Shown in pieces: positions 35,926 through 47,520 of a stretch of DNA of 64,000 nucleotides. A program made the position numbers and the translations under genes. Source of the DNA: Malania oleifera (lineage: Eukaryota > Streptophyta > Magnoliopsida > Santalales > Ximeniaceae); the NCBI RefSeq assembly GCF_029873635.1, contig NC_080421.1:36932617-36996616 (forward strand). Direction: 5' to 3'. Position 1 is the first letter of the stretch, and each line of letters begins with the position of its first letter. Under the pieces are notes generated by a model. The model was not told where the DNA came from, did no database searches, and saw nothing but the letters and a program-made list of their open reading frames with translations.

Positions 35926-37097
35926 CATGTATACAGTTTTACTCAGTTCAATATATATATTACAATTTATACAAAACAGTATATACAGAGTTATAGCATG
36001 CCATGTTTCCTATTACCATAACATACAGAGTATACAGACAGAGTATATAGACAGAGATACAGATAGATATACAGAGGTAGCATCAAGATGCTACAGATAC
36101 AGTATACAAAGATTACAGTATTTTTAGTACAGAAAGATAGCGTTATGGTAATTTTGGAAACATGATGAAAACAGTAAAAGAATATATATGTATATATGTA
36201 TATAGTATCAGATCCCTGTGGAAAGATTACAGACAGATACAGTTCAGATATAGAATACAGAGCACGATACTGTTGCTATATACAGATAGAGTGCAACCAC
36301 ATATCTCAGATAGTGTGTGGGTACCGTCAACCGTGCTCAGAGAGGTTGCAGCTCCCTAGTTCACTGGGTGGAGGGGGCTGGTTTTGACGAGGTAGTAGCC
36401 AGTCCCGAGCCTAGGAGTGGATGCAATTTGGCCGGATTGAGGTAGAGGAGAGTATATTGACTTATCTGGAGGGCCGACCAGATGAAGTCCCGCCTATAGG
36501 CCGCACAACCCTGTCATGAGGGGTCAATCATGACATATATAGTCCCAGGGATAAAGCACAGTTATGTATATGTATACAGTTTTGCAGTATATGATGAGTA
36601 TAGTATGATATTATCAGTATGAAAAGTAGAAAATGCAAACGATACAATATATTTTAAATTGAGAAAGAAAGATATGCTTTACAGATTATTTGTTGCATTA
36701 CAGTTCAGTTATTATTTTGAAAGTATCCTTAACTTAGTTGCCACACACTAGTAATAGCATATTTCCACTTACTGAGCTTCGACTCACCCCATTACTTTAA
36801 CATTTTTCAGGTGAGCCAAGTAGGCGAGCAGATCAGGCTCGCGGATAGAGAGTAGTTGATTACCTTGGTTATAGGGTGAGTTTTTGGCAAAGTTGTGTAT
36901 ATTTTTTAGTAGACGATGTTGAAGGGGTATTTATGTATGGCTATGGTCTGTATATACTGCATTCTGGTATTGTATAGCGTATATGTGAATGGTTGTATGA
37001 TTTGTGTTTCCACTGCTTAGGTATGGATGTAGATACACAGATATATATATATATATATATATATGAAAAAAATTGTATGAATTTTGCGAGTGTTACA
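34913..37097 (+). mobile_element. Solo LTR C (plus strand) in the Gypsy-A leader
   Basis: Edges TGTAGTGACC at 34913 and AGTGTTACA at 37097. The flanks atagt (34908-34912) and atagc (37098-37102) form a target duplication with one mismatch. Removing it restores the leader, as judged against the uninterrupted minus-strand copy (31440-31740). About ten GTCGAC/ATCGAT palindrome variants lie at 34995-35290, including a perfect TCTCGTCGACGAGA at 35165-35178, followed by a TATA-like box (agtataaatag) and a (TC)n tract at 35355-35383. Tyr-rich short frames at 35793-36390 are translations of AT-rich sequence, not genes. Confidence 0.88.
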
Positions 37098-37329
37098 ATA
37101 GCAGGTTGAGGGTTGTTTTGTTGCTAGATAGGGACTCGTTGGCGGTGTTCTGTGTTTTTCCTAGAATGACGATTTCAGTAAAATCAAAGCAACCCATTGA
37201 TGGTTTCGTGTAGGTGTGATAGGACAGACCTGGACCCGTAAGATTGGTAGTTAGCATGGTTAGATGTCAATGATTTTGTAAACTGTATATGACGTAGGAA
37301 TTCTAACCAATTCCTATTCTATTTTCAGA

Positions 37330-38300
37330 ATGGAGCCCAAGGATAACAACTTGGTTAGTGGCTCTGAGGAGACTGCAAGCAATGAGTCTCCTTCTGTGCT
37401 TCGAGGGTTGACGAGGCAGGTTATTCGAGAGATCAGGTGGAGTGTTAGGAGACGTGAACATTCTCCTACTGCTGTGGACTGTACCATCGAGAGGTTCACA
37501 CGTATGCACCCTCCGACGTTTTCAGGAGGACCCAATTTGATGATAGCGGAGGACTAGGTCGAGAAGACTCAAAGGATTCTTAAGGTCTTACACTGCATAG
37601 ATAAGTAGAGAGTCCTCTATACTATTTTTCAGTTGTCTAAGGAGGCTGGGCGATGGTAGACTACGGTGAGTCTGCTGGAGAAGCAGAGAACTGGTCCTAT
37701 AGAGATGACATAGAGCCGCTTCACGAAAGTTTTCTTTGAGAGATACTTCTTGACCTCCACACGTGATGCTAAGGTGAATAAGTTTTCCATTCTGACATAG
37801 GGAAACATGACGGTGCAAGGGTATGCTGCTCGGTATATAGATCTATCCCGTTTTGCACTGTGCATGGTCTCGAATGAGTATGAGAAGGCTCGAAAGTTTG
37901 AGAAGGTCTTCAGGAAAGACATTTGAAGATTAGTGGGTATGCTATAGATCCATGAGTTTTTGATTTTGGTGGATAACACCACTATGATCGAGACCAGCAT
38001 CCGGGAGGATAAGGTGGATCAGGAACCGAAGAAGAGTCTAGTGCCATCTGGTTCTTGTCAGGGATTATGGAAGAGGAGGAACCATGGCTCGGGTTACCAC
38101 CAGATTACTGAGCATCAAGTTTCTCTGGTGGATCAGTTGCGTGATCGTTGTATCTGGTGCCATAGATGGCATGAAGGTGAGTGCTAGTCATTTAGGGGTA
38201 ACTGTTACAATTGTGGCAAGCTAGGCCATATGGCTCGTGACTGCCGTGCACCGAAGAGAGACACGTCTGCATCTAGTGTGAACTAGGGTAGCAATCAAAT
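37330..38300 (+). pseudogene. Gypsy-A gag
   Basis: Begins MEPKDNNLVSGSEE at 37330. TAG codons fall at 37555, 37606 and beyond. Recognisable pieces are FTRMHPPTFSGGP, FTKVFFERYFLTS, GYAARYIDLSRFA and IETSIREDKV. The zinc knuckle CYNCGKLGHMARDC at 38203-38244 is intact. Gag binds and packages RNA in the family; this copy is broken. Confidence 0.87.
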
Positions 38301-38385
38301 ACCTCAAGGAACCAGCCAGGCGAACACAGCTCTGACGAGGGTATATTCTCTTACTCCAGCGGATGCTGACTGTACGGGGAATGTA

Positions 38386-39743
38386 GTGACAGGTACCATG
38401 CTATTGCTTTCAAATAAAGCTATTGTTTTATTTGATTCAGGAGAAACCCATTCTTTTGTATCTGTGAACTTTGTAAAACTGTGTGGGGTTGAGACCCAAG
38501 TTATGAATAGGGGGCTATCTGTAGCTACAACATCTAGGAGTGTAACGTACTGTGGGAGGATGTTAGAAGACTGCTCAGTGGAAATTCAGGGAAGGCTACT
38601 ACCGGCGAATCTTGTGATGTACGATATGTTTGGTTTTGACGTCATACTGGGGATGGATTGGTTATCCTCTAGTTATGCTGTGATCGACTATCGTGGAAAG
38701 GTGGTGGTGTTCAGACCTCCTAGGGAGACAAAGTATGGGTTTATAGGATCGTGTGTGCGTTCGACACCACAAATTCTATCGGCATTACAGGCGAGGAGGC
38801 TACTACTGGATGGATGTTACGGGTACATAGCTTGCATGAAGGAACCACCGCGGGATGACTTGAAGCTTGAGGATATTCGAGTTGCTAAGGAGTTTCTGGA
38901 TGTGTTTCCAAAAGAATTACCCGATCTGGATTGTGAGGTGGAGTTTACAATAGAGTTGTTTCCTGGCAAGGTACCGATCTCTAAAGCTTCATACCGGATG
39001 GCTCTAGCGAAACTTCAGGAGTTGAAGGAGTAGTTGTAGGAATTACTAGACAAGGGCTTTATCCGACCTAGTGTTTCACCCTATGGAGCTCCAATTTTGT
39101 TTGTAAAGAAGAAGGATGGGTCAATGCGCATGTGCATTGATTAACATGAGATCAACAAGGTGATTGTGAAGAACTATTACTCGTTGCCTAGTATCGATGA
39201 TCTCTTTGACCAGCTACAGGGGATGTAGGTCTTTTCGAAGATCGACCTACGGTTAGGGTATCATCAGGTGAGGGTTAGTTATGAGGATGTTGCAAAGACT
39301 ACTTTCTGAACCAGATACGGCCACTACGAGTTCTTAGTCATGCCTTTTGGGTTGACGAATGTCTGATAATGTTCATAGATCTGATGAATAGGGTTTTCCA
39401 TGATTACCTAGACCAGTTTGTAGTTGATTTTATTGACGACATTCTGGTATACTCGAGGAGTTCGGAAGAGCATGAAAACCATCTGAGGTTGGTGCTACAG
39501 ATTCTACGGGAGAGGAAGCTGTATGCCAAGATGAAGAAGTGTGGGTTTTGGTTAAATCAGGTTGCATTTTTAGGCCATGTGGTGTCTAAGGGCGATATCT
39601 CAGTTGATCCTAGAAAGATAGAAGTTGTGGTCGACTGGGTGAGACTGAAGAGTGTGCAGGAGGTTTTGAGTTTCCTAGGATTAGAGGATTATTATCGTCG
39701 GTTCATGAAGGGATTCTCTAGGTTGTCTAGGCCTCTAAAATGA
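38386..39743 (+). pseudogene. Gypsy-A protease and reverse transcriptase
   Basis: A 215-residue open stretch from 38386 holds the protease motif LFDSGETHSFVS (catalytic Asp kept, usual Ala changed to Glu), FDVILGMDWL and the RT leader EFLDVFPKELPDL. RT proper (39050-39743) shows [20 protein letters not shown], then RMCID with a stop where Tyr is expected, FSKIDLRLGYHQVRV and VMPFGLTN. After a frameshift near 39365 come the catalytic FIDDILVYSRSS and FLGHVVSKGDISVDP. At least five stops. Confidence 0.88.
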
Positions 39744-40325
39744 TTGACCAGGAAGGGGGTGAATTTTGATTGGACCGAAGATTGCGAGCAGTGTTTCCAG
39801 GAGCTGAAACAACGATTGGTTACTGCTTCGATCTTGACCATTCCTTCTGGGGATGGCCATTTTGTGAGTTATAGTGACACATCTCAAAAGGGTTTGGGAT
39901 GTGTGATTATACAACAGGGTAAGGTAATAGCTTATGCTTCTTAGAAACTCAAGTAATACGAGAAGAATTACCCTACGCATGATCTGGAATTGGCTGTTGT
40001 AGTTTATGCATTGAAGATTTAGCGACACTACCTGTATGGTGTTCAATGTGAGATTTTCACTAACCACAAAAGCCTTAGGTACTTTTTCACGCAAAAGGAG
40101 TTGAACATGAGCCAGCGGAGGTGGCTTAAGCTGATCAAAGACTACGATTGCACCATCAGTTATCACTTGGGAAAAGCTAATGTGGTAGCTAATGCGTTGA
40201 GTCAGAAGTCGGAGCATGTAGCAGTATCTGTAGTGGTAGCTCAACATCATATCAGATGGGATCTGAAAAGCCTTGGTATAAAGTTGGTGGCTGGAGATCA
40301 TCAGGCATCATTGCTAGCTTGGTGA
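39744..40325 (+). pseudogene. Gypsy-A RNase H
   Basis: FDWTEDCEQCFQELKQRL, TIPSGDGHFVSYSDTSQKGLGCVI, a stop after IAYAS, then [34 protein letters not shown] and [16 protein letters not shown]. The order is that of Ty3/Gypsy RNase H. Broken by stops near 39945 and 40020. Confidence 0.86.
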
Positions 40326-40411
40326 TCTAGCTGACTTTGTTTGAGCATATTAAAGCAATGCAGGCTAGTGGTGCAAAGTTAGTTGAGACTGAGGAGAATG
40401 TATAGCATGGA

Positions 40412-41670
40412 TTGGCTATAGATTTTAACATCTCTAAGGGAGGTGTGTTGAGGTTTGGAACCATGTTATGTGTTCTAAACGACGATGAGATCGGAAGGAT
40501 GATTTTAGAGGAAGCGCATCGTTCTTTGTATATGGTACATCCTGGCAGCACAAAGATGTATCGGGATTTGTGTGAGACCTTTTGGTGGAGTGGTATGAAA
40601 AGGGAGATGGCTTGATTTGTGGAGTAGTGTCTGACGTGTCAGCAAGTGAAAGTTGAACATCAAAGGCCGGCAGGGCTGTTACAACCCTTAGCTATTCCAG
40701 ATTGGAAATGGGAGCACATTTCCAGGGACTTCATTACCAGATTTCCACCAACGCTTCATGGGCAGAATGCCATTTGGGTAATCATGGACTGGTTGACAAA
40801 ATATGCTCACTTCATACCGATGAGGGTTAGTTACCCTTTAAGTAGACTAGTAGACCTGTATGTGCATGAGATAGCCAGAATGCACGGGGTACCAGTGTCC
40901 ATCACGTCAGATCGAGACCCAAGGTTTACCTCTCATTTATGGAAGAGCTTGCAAGAAGAACTAGAACGAAGCTTACTTTCAGTACAGTGTTCCACCCCCA
41001 GACTGATGGATAGTCGGAGAGAACAATACAGATCTTGGAGGATATGTTATGGGCTTGTGTGTTAGACTTTGGTGGTGGTTGGATGCAGTTTATGCCACTA
41101 GTAGAGTTTGCCTATAACAATAACTTCCAGGCTAGTATTAGGATGGCACCATTCGAGGCTCTGTATGGTCGGAGGTGTCGGTCTCCTCTATATTGGGATA
41201 AGGTTGGTGAACATCAAGTTTTAGGGCCTGAACTTGTGCAGCAGTCATCTAAGAAAATGGGTTTAAGATATTCCTAAGAATCGCTCCGATGAAAGGGTGA
41301 TGAGGTTTGGGAAGAATGGCAAGCTGAGCTTGAGGTATATCAGGCCATTCGAGGTTCTTAAGTGAGTGGGTCTAGTAGCCTACAGAATTGCACTACCCTC
41401 AGCACTCTCGAGGATCCATGATGTGTTTCATGTATGCATGTTAAGGAGTTACGTGTCAGATCCGTCGCATGTTATTAGTTACAAGAACTTGGAAATTAGG
41501 GATACTTTAGTGTATGAGGAGGTACCCATTAAGGTTCTAGACCATAAAATTTAGAAGCTATGTACCAAGGATATACCGCTTGTGAAGGTATTGTTGTAAA
41601 ATCACAAGATTGAGGAAGCTTCTTAGGAATTGGAAGTAGAGATACGCCGGAAGTATCCACAAATGTTCTG
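40412..41670 (+). pseudogene. Gypsy-A integrase with chromodomain-like C-terminus
   Basis: The zinc region ([27 protein letters not shown]) spans 40510-40650. The core has [27 protein letters not shown] and LVEFAYNNNFQAS. ALYGRRCRSPLYWD follows, then RIHDVFHVCMLRSYV and YEEVPIKVLDHKI leading into EASELEVEIRRKYPQMF-type sequence near 41630, as in Tekay elements. The catalytic Asp of SDRD is present. Several stops and frame changes. Confidence 0.86.
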
Positions 41671-41966
41671 AGAGGTAGGTTGGATATTAGAGCTAGTTGA
41701 GTACATGTGAATGATGCTGCTATTGTATTGTAATAGGTGGTTGGTAGCTAGAAGTACGTGTTATTGTGAACTCTCAAGATGGTATACGTATGTAACCATG
41801 GTATTCCTCTGCTATAAGGGAGGGTATGTATGTATTGTGATGGGGCTACGTTGTAAGTGGCCCCCGGCTCTTCCTAGAGTTAGGTGTGTGTATTTGGTTG
41901 TGTGGATGAGTTCGTAAATGAGGGATTACAAATTTCAAAAATGAAATTTTTGTAAGGAGGGGAGGT

Positions 41967-42247
41967 TGTAAGAACCCGACCCATGAGATATGGAATAAAT
42001 AAATAAGAAAATGATAAAACAGTAAATTGAGCAGGCTTCGTCGACGAAGTGAGAATTTTGTTGACGAAGGCTCTTCTATTGTTTGGCAACAAAATTCAGA
42101 GGTTCTTTGATGAGGAGAAGCCAAGGGGTTTTGGGAAATCCAAAAATCTCAGGCTCGTCGATGAAGACACCGCCTCGTCGACGAGGTTAACCGAGTCAAA
42201 GGCTCTATAAATATCCATTTCTTTGCTTAGAAGCTAAGTTATCAAGG

Positions 42248-42289
<42 letters not shown>

Positions 42290-45200
42290 AACTCAAAGCC
42301 ACACTTTCTCTCTCTAGATTTCTTCACCGTTCATTATTAGAATCGATTGTTGACCTTATTGGTCACGCCCGGTTTTGATAATGACAAATAATCCGGTATT
42401 TAATAAATATCTAGTTCATGTGCAGGTTCATATTAGCAGATCATTAATGGCACGTGAAAGCTCAAAGCTTGAAGACAAATTCATGTTCTCGATTGTAACA
42501 TTTTTGTAGTGAAATTTGTTTGTAATAGTAATTAGGGTATTCGGTTTGTAATAAGCACACACATCACATGTATGGTTTATTTTGTGAGCTCAAACCAATC
42601 ATAATGCAAAATGACCTTAGAGTGACCTTAGGGTTTCCCCTTTGGTCGACCGACACTGGACTTTTTCGGTGTCTTCAAATTAGACCTCAAGTGACCCTAG
42701 GACACAAATTTACACATATATTTGTTAGGCACTTCATTAGGGTTCGTATGCTTTAAAATTGGATCGAAATGCACACATGGTGCACTTTTGGTCGACCAGC
42801 ACAGTCAGTTCATTTTGGCCTGGTCAACCAAAACCTCCCTAGGTCAAAAGTTTGACCATCTGGTCGACCAACCCGTTTTGTACTCCAACTACTTGGTCGA
42901 CCGACGGTCCTCGGGAGAAATACCAGTGGTTTGGTCGATCGAACCAGCCAGTTCAAAATGGCCTAGTCAACTGAACCTCAGAAAATTGAGAAATTGTCAT
43001 CTCCTGGTCGACCAACCACTCAGTTCAAAATTTCCCTGGTCGACGAAACCATATGAGACTTGGTCGACCAAAACATTTGTGGTCGACCGGACCTCTCGGG
43101 TTGCCATCATTTTTACCATGGGTTAAATATTTTTAAATAGGGTTAAAATGGTTTAAATGTCATTAATCTTTTCTAACAATCCCTAATAGGTACCCAACGG
43201 TCAAATATTTTGTTATGTCTATATATACTCTTTCATTTGGGAGAATTAAGCATCGATTAGCAAAAGGTTTAAAAATTTTCTCTCTTAAGCAAAAATACAC
43301 TCCTTTGATTCCTATTGCTTATACTTTCCCTACAAACACTCTAGTTTTCCTTCTCAAGTTTAAAATCATTTGTAAGTGCTTTGAGTGTGTATTCAAAAAG
43401 GTTTTGCTCTGATTGTTTGAAGTGTTTTGAATCGATTTTTCTAACAAGAGCATAACCTAAGTATTCTTAGGAGGCTTTTCCAATAAGCCTATCCTAAGAA
43501 GACTTGTTAAACTTCCGAGTGTTGCATTCTCATTGCAATAGCTTAGGAAGTTTGTATTTGTTTTTGGTTTGCAAAAACATTTTCAAACTTACTCAAATAT
43601 CTTGTGGAATCTTCATTGAATTATTTGTGAAAAGATATTTGTGTTTGTTACATTAATCTTTGTGGCAACATTTATTCAAGTATACATATATATATATATA
43701 TATATATCATTTGCTGAATACAAAGATTATCTATTTTGCAATCCAAGCATATACATATTCACGTGATTGAGATATTCTACTGATTGACATTCTTGAGGCT
43801 TGTTTGATACTATGTGTGAACACGTTTGATTGAATATTTTGAAATACAAAGATTATTATTGATACTCTCACGTACTCACTACACTGATAGAAAACATCTT
43901 TGAGAGTTAAACTATCTAGACCACACTGAGCTTACCCTATTAAATCATTTGTGGTGTTTGTGATTGTGCACATTTGTGGTACGAATTTGCTTTACGTGAA
44001 AGCACCTCTATTGTACCTTTTGATTGTATATCTGAGAGATTCTAGGCGTGGCCTGAGGGGGCGGTGATCTAGCTCGGTAAGGATTGGTTAAGGTTGAGGT
44101 CAGCCCTGTGTTAATTTGACCTGGTTGTATAGGTGCCGCTCCACCCGTTTAAGTGAGCAAGTTATTGTGATAATCCTTGTGCTGGTTAGCCAAGGCGGGG
44201 ACGTAGGCAGTTGGCCGAACCTCGATAGCATATCTGTGTGTTACCCTGTTCATTACTGCTTTCTAGTGCATGTGTAATTGATTAAACTGTTTTAATTAAC
44301 TTTTGATATTACTTGCACTAGATTGACTATAGGGTTGTGAACATACTGCTGTTAGGAGGAACACCTAGGGGATAGAAATTTAAAAATACCAATTCACCCC
44401 CCCTCTTGGGATCACGGTAAAGCTAACATCGACAAACCAACGTTACTGCGAGGATTAGGGAAGAAATCTCTACGTGTTCTGTTGAACGGATCTTCGTTTT
44501 GAGGTCTTCGGGTTTTGACCCAAAAGTTGAGGTAGGGTTCATTTACGTTTTAGTAGAACCGTAGGGAGTAAGATTGCAAGTAATTATTGTACTTTGGTTT
44601 ATAGGTTTTGGAAACTCAGTTCGTTGTTTAGGAGCCGTAGAGTTCGAGTTGGATTTTCGAGGAAAGGTAAGGGGATTCTATTTATATCGGTTATTTTAGA
44701 AATCGGATTCAGTATAATTGTGGTTCATGATCCTGTGTATGTTTTGGCTACTTTTTTGGGGAAATCTATCAGGTAAAAATTATGAGATTTTCATGTTACG
44801 ATTTTGGGAAAAAGGGGGCATCGGGTTGCATCTTTAGTTTTTTTGGGAAACCAAGGATATATTGTCTTATATATTGTGTTATGGAGATGGCCAGACCTTG
44901 ATTTGTTTTAAACTGTATTTTCAAAATCATGATTTTGTGATTACCAAATAAGTGTGGAATGAACTGTTATATGAATATGCATGAGTTGTGATTTGCAGAA
45001 ATGAGATATAGGAACGTGTGTTCTGAATTTTTCCAGGCTGTGAAAGAGTGACCGGCTTTATATCTGAGGGTGTGAAATACCACCTTCCAGTGGCAAGAGT
45101 GTCTTGCTCTATATCTGAGGGTGTGAAATATCACCTCTTACCGACTAATCACCGAAGGATGTGGATCCACCCAATGTACAGGTACGATGCCATGGGAGCC

Positions 45201-45809
45201 TGGGGCTACGCCATGTGCTGGACACACAATGTACTGTGGGCCGGCTTCATGCCGAAGGGTGTGACGACACCGGGTTACTTGATCATTTGTGTGTTGGGAA
45301 CTGTTTTGTGAAAATACTGGAATTGAATTGTGTATATTTTTATATGTCATTATAACACTCATATGCCACACACCGATATAACCTGATTCTTTCTTACTGA
45401 GAGGTGTCTCACCCTTATCATACGTATATGTTTTTAGGTTCTTCGAGTAACCGAAACTAGCGTCTTTGTGTTGGGAGTGTGGTGGTCGATTTACTGCGTA
45501 GGGTACTAGTGTATGTACTTGGAATGTAATAGGGTTGTTGTTTTGGGTATTTACTGGCGCCCTGGGTTATGTTTTGTATTATGGAGCTTAGACTCTATCT
45601 GTATAGACTCTGGTATGGTACTATGTATGTATGGAATGGACTTTTTTGCTATGTATATGTCATGTATATGAATGTGTATAGGGTGTACGGGAACCTCATG
45701 GGGTTGGACCCTCATTCATTACAGTATCATTTGTGTTTTGTATGATAAAGGGACATGTTAGGTTACAACATCACTCCCTGGGTCCCAATGCCAGGTTCAG
45801 GGCGTGACA
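41967..45809 (+). mobile_element. Gypsy-A 3' LTR, interrupted by a long solo LTR
   Basis: Starts TGTAAGAACCCG and ends GGGCGTGACA. Its own sequence is 41967-42347 plus 44434-45809, about 1.76 kb. Perfect 14-bp palindromes CTTCGTCGACGAAG (42036-42049) and CCTCGTCGACGAGG (42173-42186) precede a TATA box (TATAAATA, 42206-42213) and a (TC)n tract (42250-42286). Confidence 0.88.
42348..44428 (+). mobile_element. Solo long LTR (SIRE-like) in the Gypsy-A 3' LTR
   Basis: Edges TGTTGACCTTATTGG at 42348 and AAGCTAACA at 44428. The flanks tcgat (42343-42347) and tcgac (44429-44433) are a duplication with one mismatch. The terminus contains CACCCCCCCTCTTGGGATC, matching the inverted fragment at 61022. 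Bases 42640-43100 hold many GGTCGACCGA-type motifs. Length 2081 bp; no coding domain. An open frame at 42722-43126 runs through the motif array and looks like chance. Confidence 0.85.
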
Positions 45810-47058
45810 TCCTGGACTTCCTAAAATGTTTAAAATTCTTAGGGTGAGACATTTCTCAATAAGTGGGGATGAATTATTATCAGTGTATGGTTTCGCAATA
45901 GTATATTTTTTTCCTAAAAACATACTCATGCTCAATAAATTTCCCAGTGTACAGAACACATTAGATCTATAAATGTGTAATCATCTGAGTCTACCATGAC
46001 TGTAATGAGGAACCACCCTGAGGAAATTCATATCACCGTCATGTAATCACTCCACATGACTGGGTTATGCTGCCCAAAGGCGAGATTTAACCATGGCTGG
46101 CCTACTAGGTTAAGTCAAAATACCTCGTCTATAGTATGATTGGCCCACCGCAGCCTAGTCCGGACCCAGGGGCGATCAACATCTCTCGGCAGGTCCAATC
46201 GACTTCCAATACCAACACTCTTCCCTGAGCAGTGTGGTTGCACTAACTCAATCACTAGCTATAGTATCATGCTCTTATATACACCACCAGTCCATCAGGT
46301 TCTCATTTCCAAACCTCAGTATGTATGTGTGTGTATATATGTATCATTTCTATCATTTCATTTCTCAGTATAAGACTGTCAATACATGTATTTCAATACC
46401 AAATCATATCTTATCATTTCACAACATATGTCACATTTTCAATATTCCCCTATAAATCAATATAAATCTCATTTCATCATAAAATGTTCTAACATGTTTG
46501 TTTTACAGTAATCAAAACCATTTCTCATGCCACACAAATTTTCAGTAATATTTTATAGTATAACATTTGACTAGAAAAATAAATGATAATCCAAAATCAC
46601 TGTTTTCGTATGCTTGATAAGTTAGAGAATTACATATAATATTATTTTCATAATCGCATGCTTTAAATTAATCAATTAATTCTCAAAGAAAATTCCTAAC
46701 ATAATTTTTTTCCCTTTACCTGTTTATTGAGATTGTTTCTATAAGGATCCTAAAATGATGCTTATGGCATTCAGAGCACAAACCTTGTAACCACATATTT
46801 CAATTCAATCAGCTATATCCCAAAATATTTCCCATCCTAAAATTCCTAGGCTCATACACTCCCATTAACGAGTTAAAATTTAAAAACAACAGGCATAAAC
46901 CATTTTCCTTACCTTAACTTTGGCGTGGTGCGTAGGATCCTTAAAACACAAATCTGCCCCAGTTAAAGTGATGAGGATCGAACCTAGGATCTTGTATTGA
47001 TGTTCGATCATCAATTTGGGGAAGATTTGAGGGAGAAAATGAAGAGAGAGATAGAGAT

Positions 47059-47128
<70 letters not shown>

Positions 47129-47210
47129 GGAGAGATGAATGAGTTTGACCTAAAGAGAATGAATTGAAACCATTTATAAGTTTTTGACTAGTGAAAAAAT
47201 CGTCGACGAT

Positions 47211-47245
<35 letters not shown>

Positions 47246-47520
47246 GGAGAGAGGAATGAGTTGAACTTAAAAAAATAAATTGAAACCATTTATAGGTTTT
47301 TGACCCGCGGCAAAACCATCGATGGTTTCTTGAAACCGTCAACGGTTTGGTTTTTAACTAAACCTTAATTCTACTGTTTTACCCTTACACGGTTGTGGTA
47401 ACTCAAAATCGTCGACGATTTTCTTAGTTCCATCAAAATCGTCAACGGTTTGGCCTGTGCCAAACCAAATTCTCCGTTTTCTTACTTATTTTTGTTATTA
47501 TTATTTTCTGGGTCTCTACA
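45810..47520 (-). mobile_element. LTR B, right copy (minus strand), lacking its 3' end
   Basis: Matches 26268-27985 closely (shared gggttatgctgcccaaaggcg-like module, gtcacattttcaatattccc). On the minus strand it starts TGTAGAGACCCAG at 47520. It is cut at 45810 by Gypsy-A. It contains (TG)n(AG)n at 47062-47125 and a roughly 130-bp local duplication (47085-47185 and 47213-47310). Perfect palindromes are AAATCGTCGACGATTT (47197-47212) and an 18-bp one at 47405-47422. Confidence 0.83.

Larger units (their letters stand above)
33566..45809 (+). mobile_element. Gypsy-A: Tekay/Del-like chromovirus, 5'-truncated, with nested solo LTRs
   Basis: 5' LTR remnant (33566-34812), PBS, leader split by solo LTR C, gag, protease, RT, RNase H, integrase with a chromodomain-like C-terminus, polypurine tract (aaggaggggaggt, about 41954-41966) and 3' LTR (41967-45809, itself holding a long solo LTR). 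After the 3' LTR comes tcctg, which is also the LTR B sequence at this point (compare 26268-26272), so Gypsy-A inserted into LTR B. The corresponding left duplication has been lost. All coding parts contain stops. Confidence 0.87.
23708..47520. mobile_element. 23.8-kb composite block of Gypsy elements inserted in the Gypsy-F 5' LTR
   Basis: The edges are defined by the break and resumption of the Gypsy-F LTR (cctaa at 23703-23707 and actaa at 47521-47525, one mismatch). The block holds, left to right: an LTR-like fragment, LTR B (minus) with a solo LTR C, a minus-strand Gypsy interior, LTR A (minus), a truncated LTR A (plus), the Gypsy-A interior with solo LTR C, Gypsy-A 3' LTR with a long solo LTR, and LTR B (minus). 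LTR B at both ends in the same orientation suggests an original minus-strand Gypsy-B that was later invaded by LTR-A elements and rearranged. Confidence 0.75.

Noticed and set aside
35793-36390. Several Tyr/Ile-rich short frames
   Set aside because: Translations of AT-rich microsatellite-like sequence in solo LTR C.
42722-43126. 134-codon plus-strand frame with repeated SLVDQ/STK-like words
   Set aside because: The repetition comes from the GGTCGACC motif array in a solo LTR; no coding evidence.
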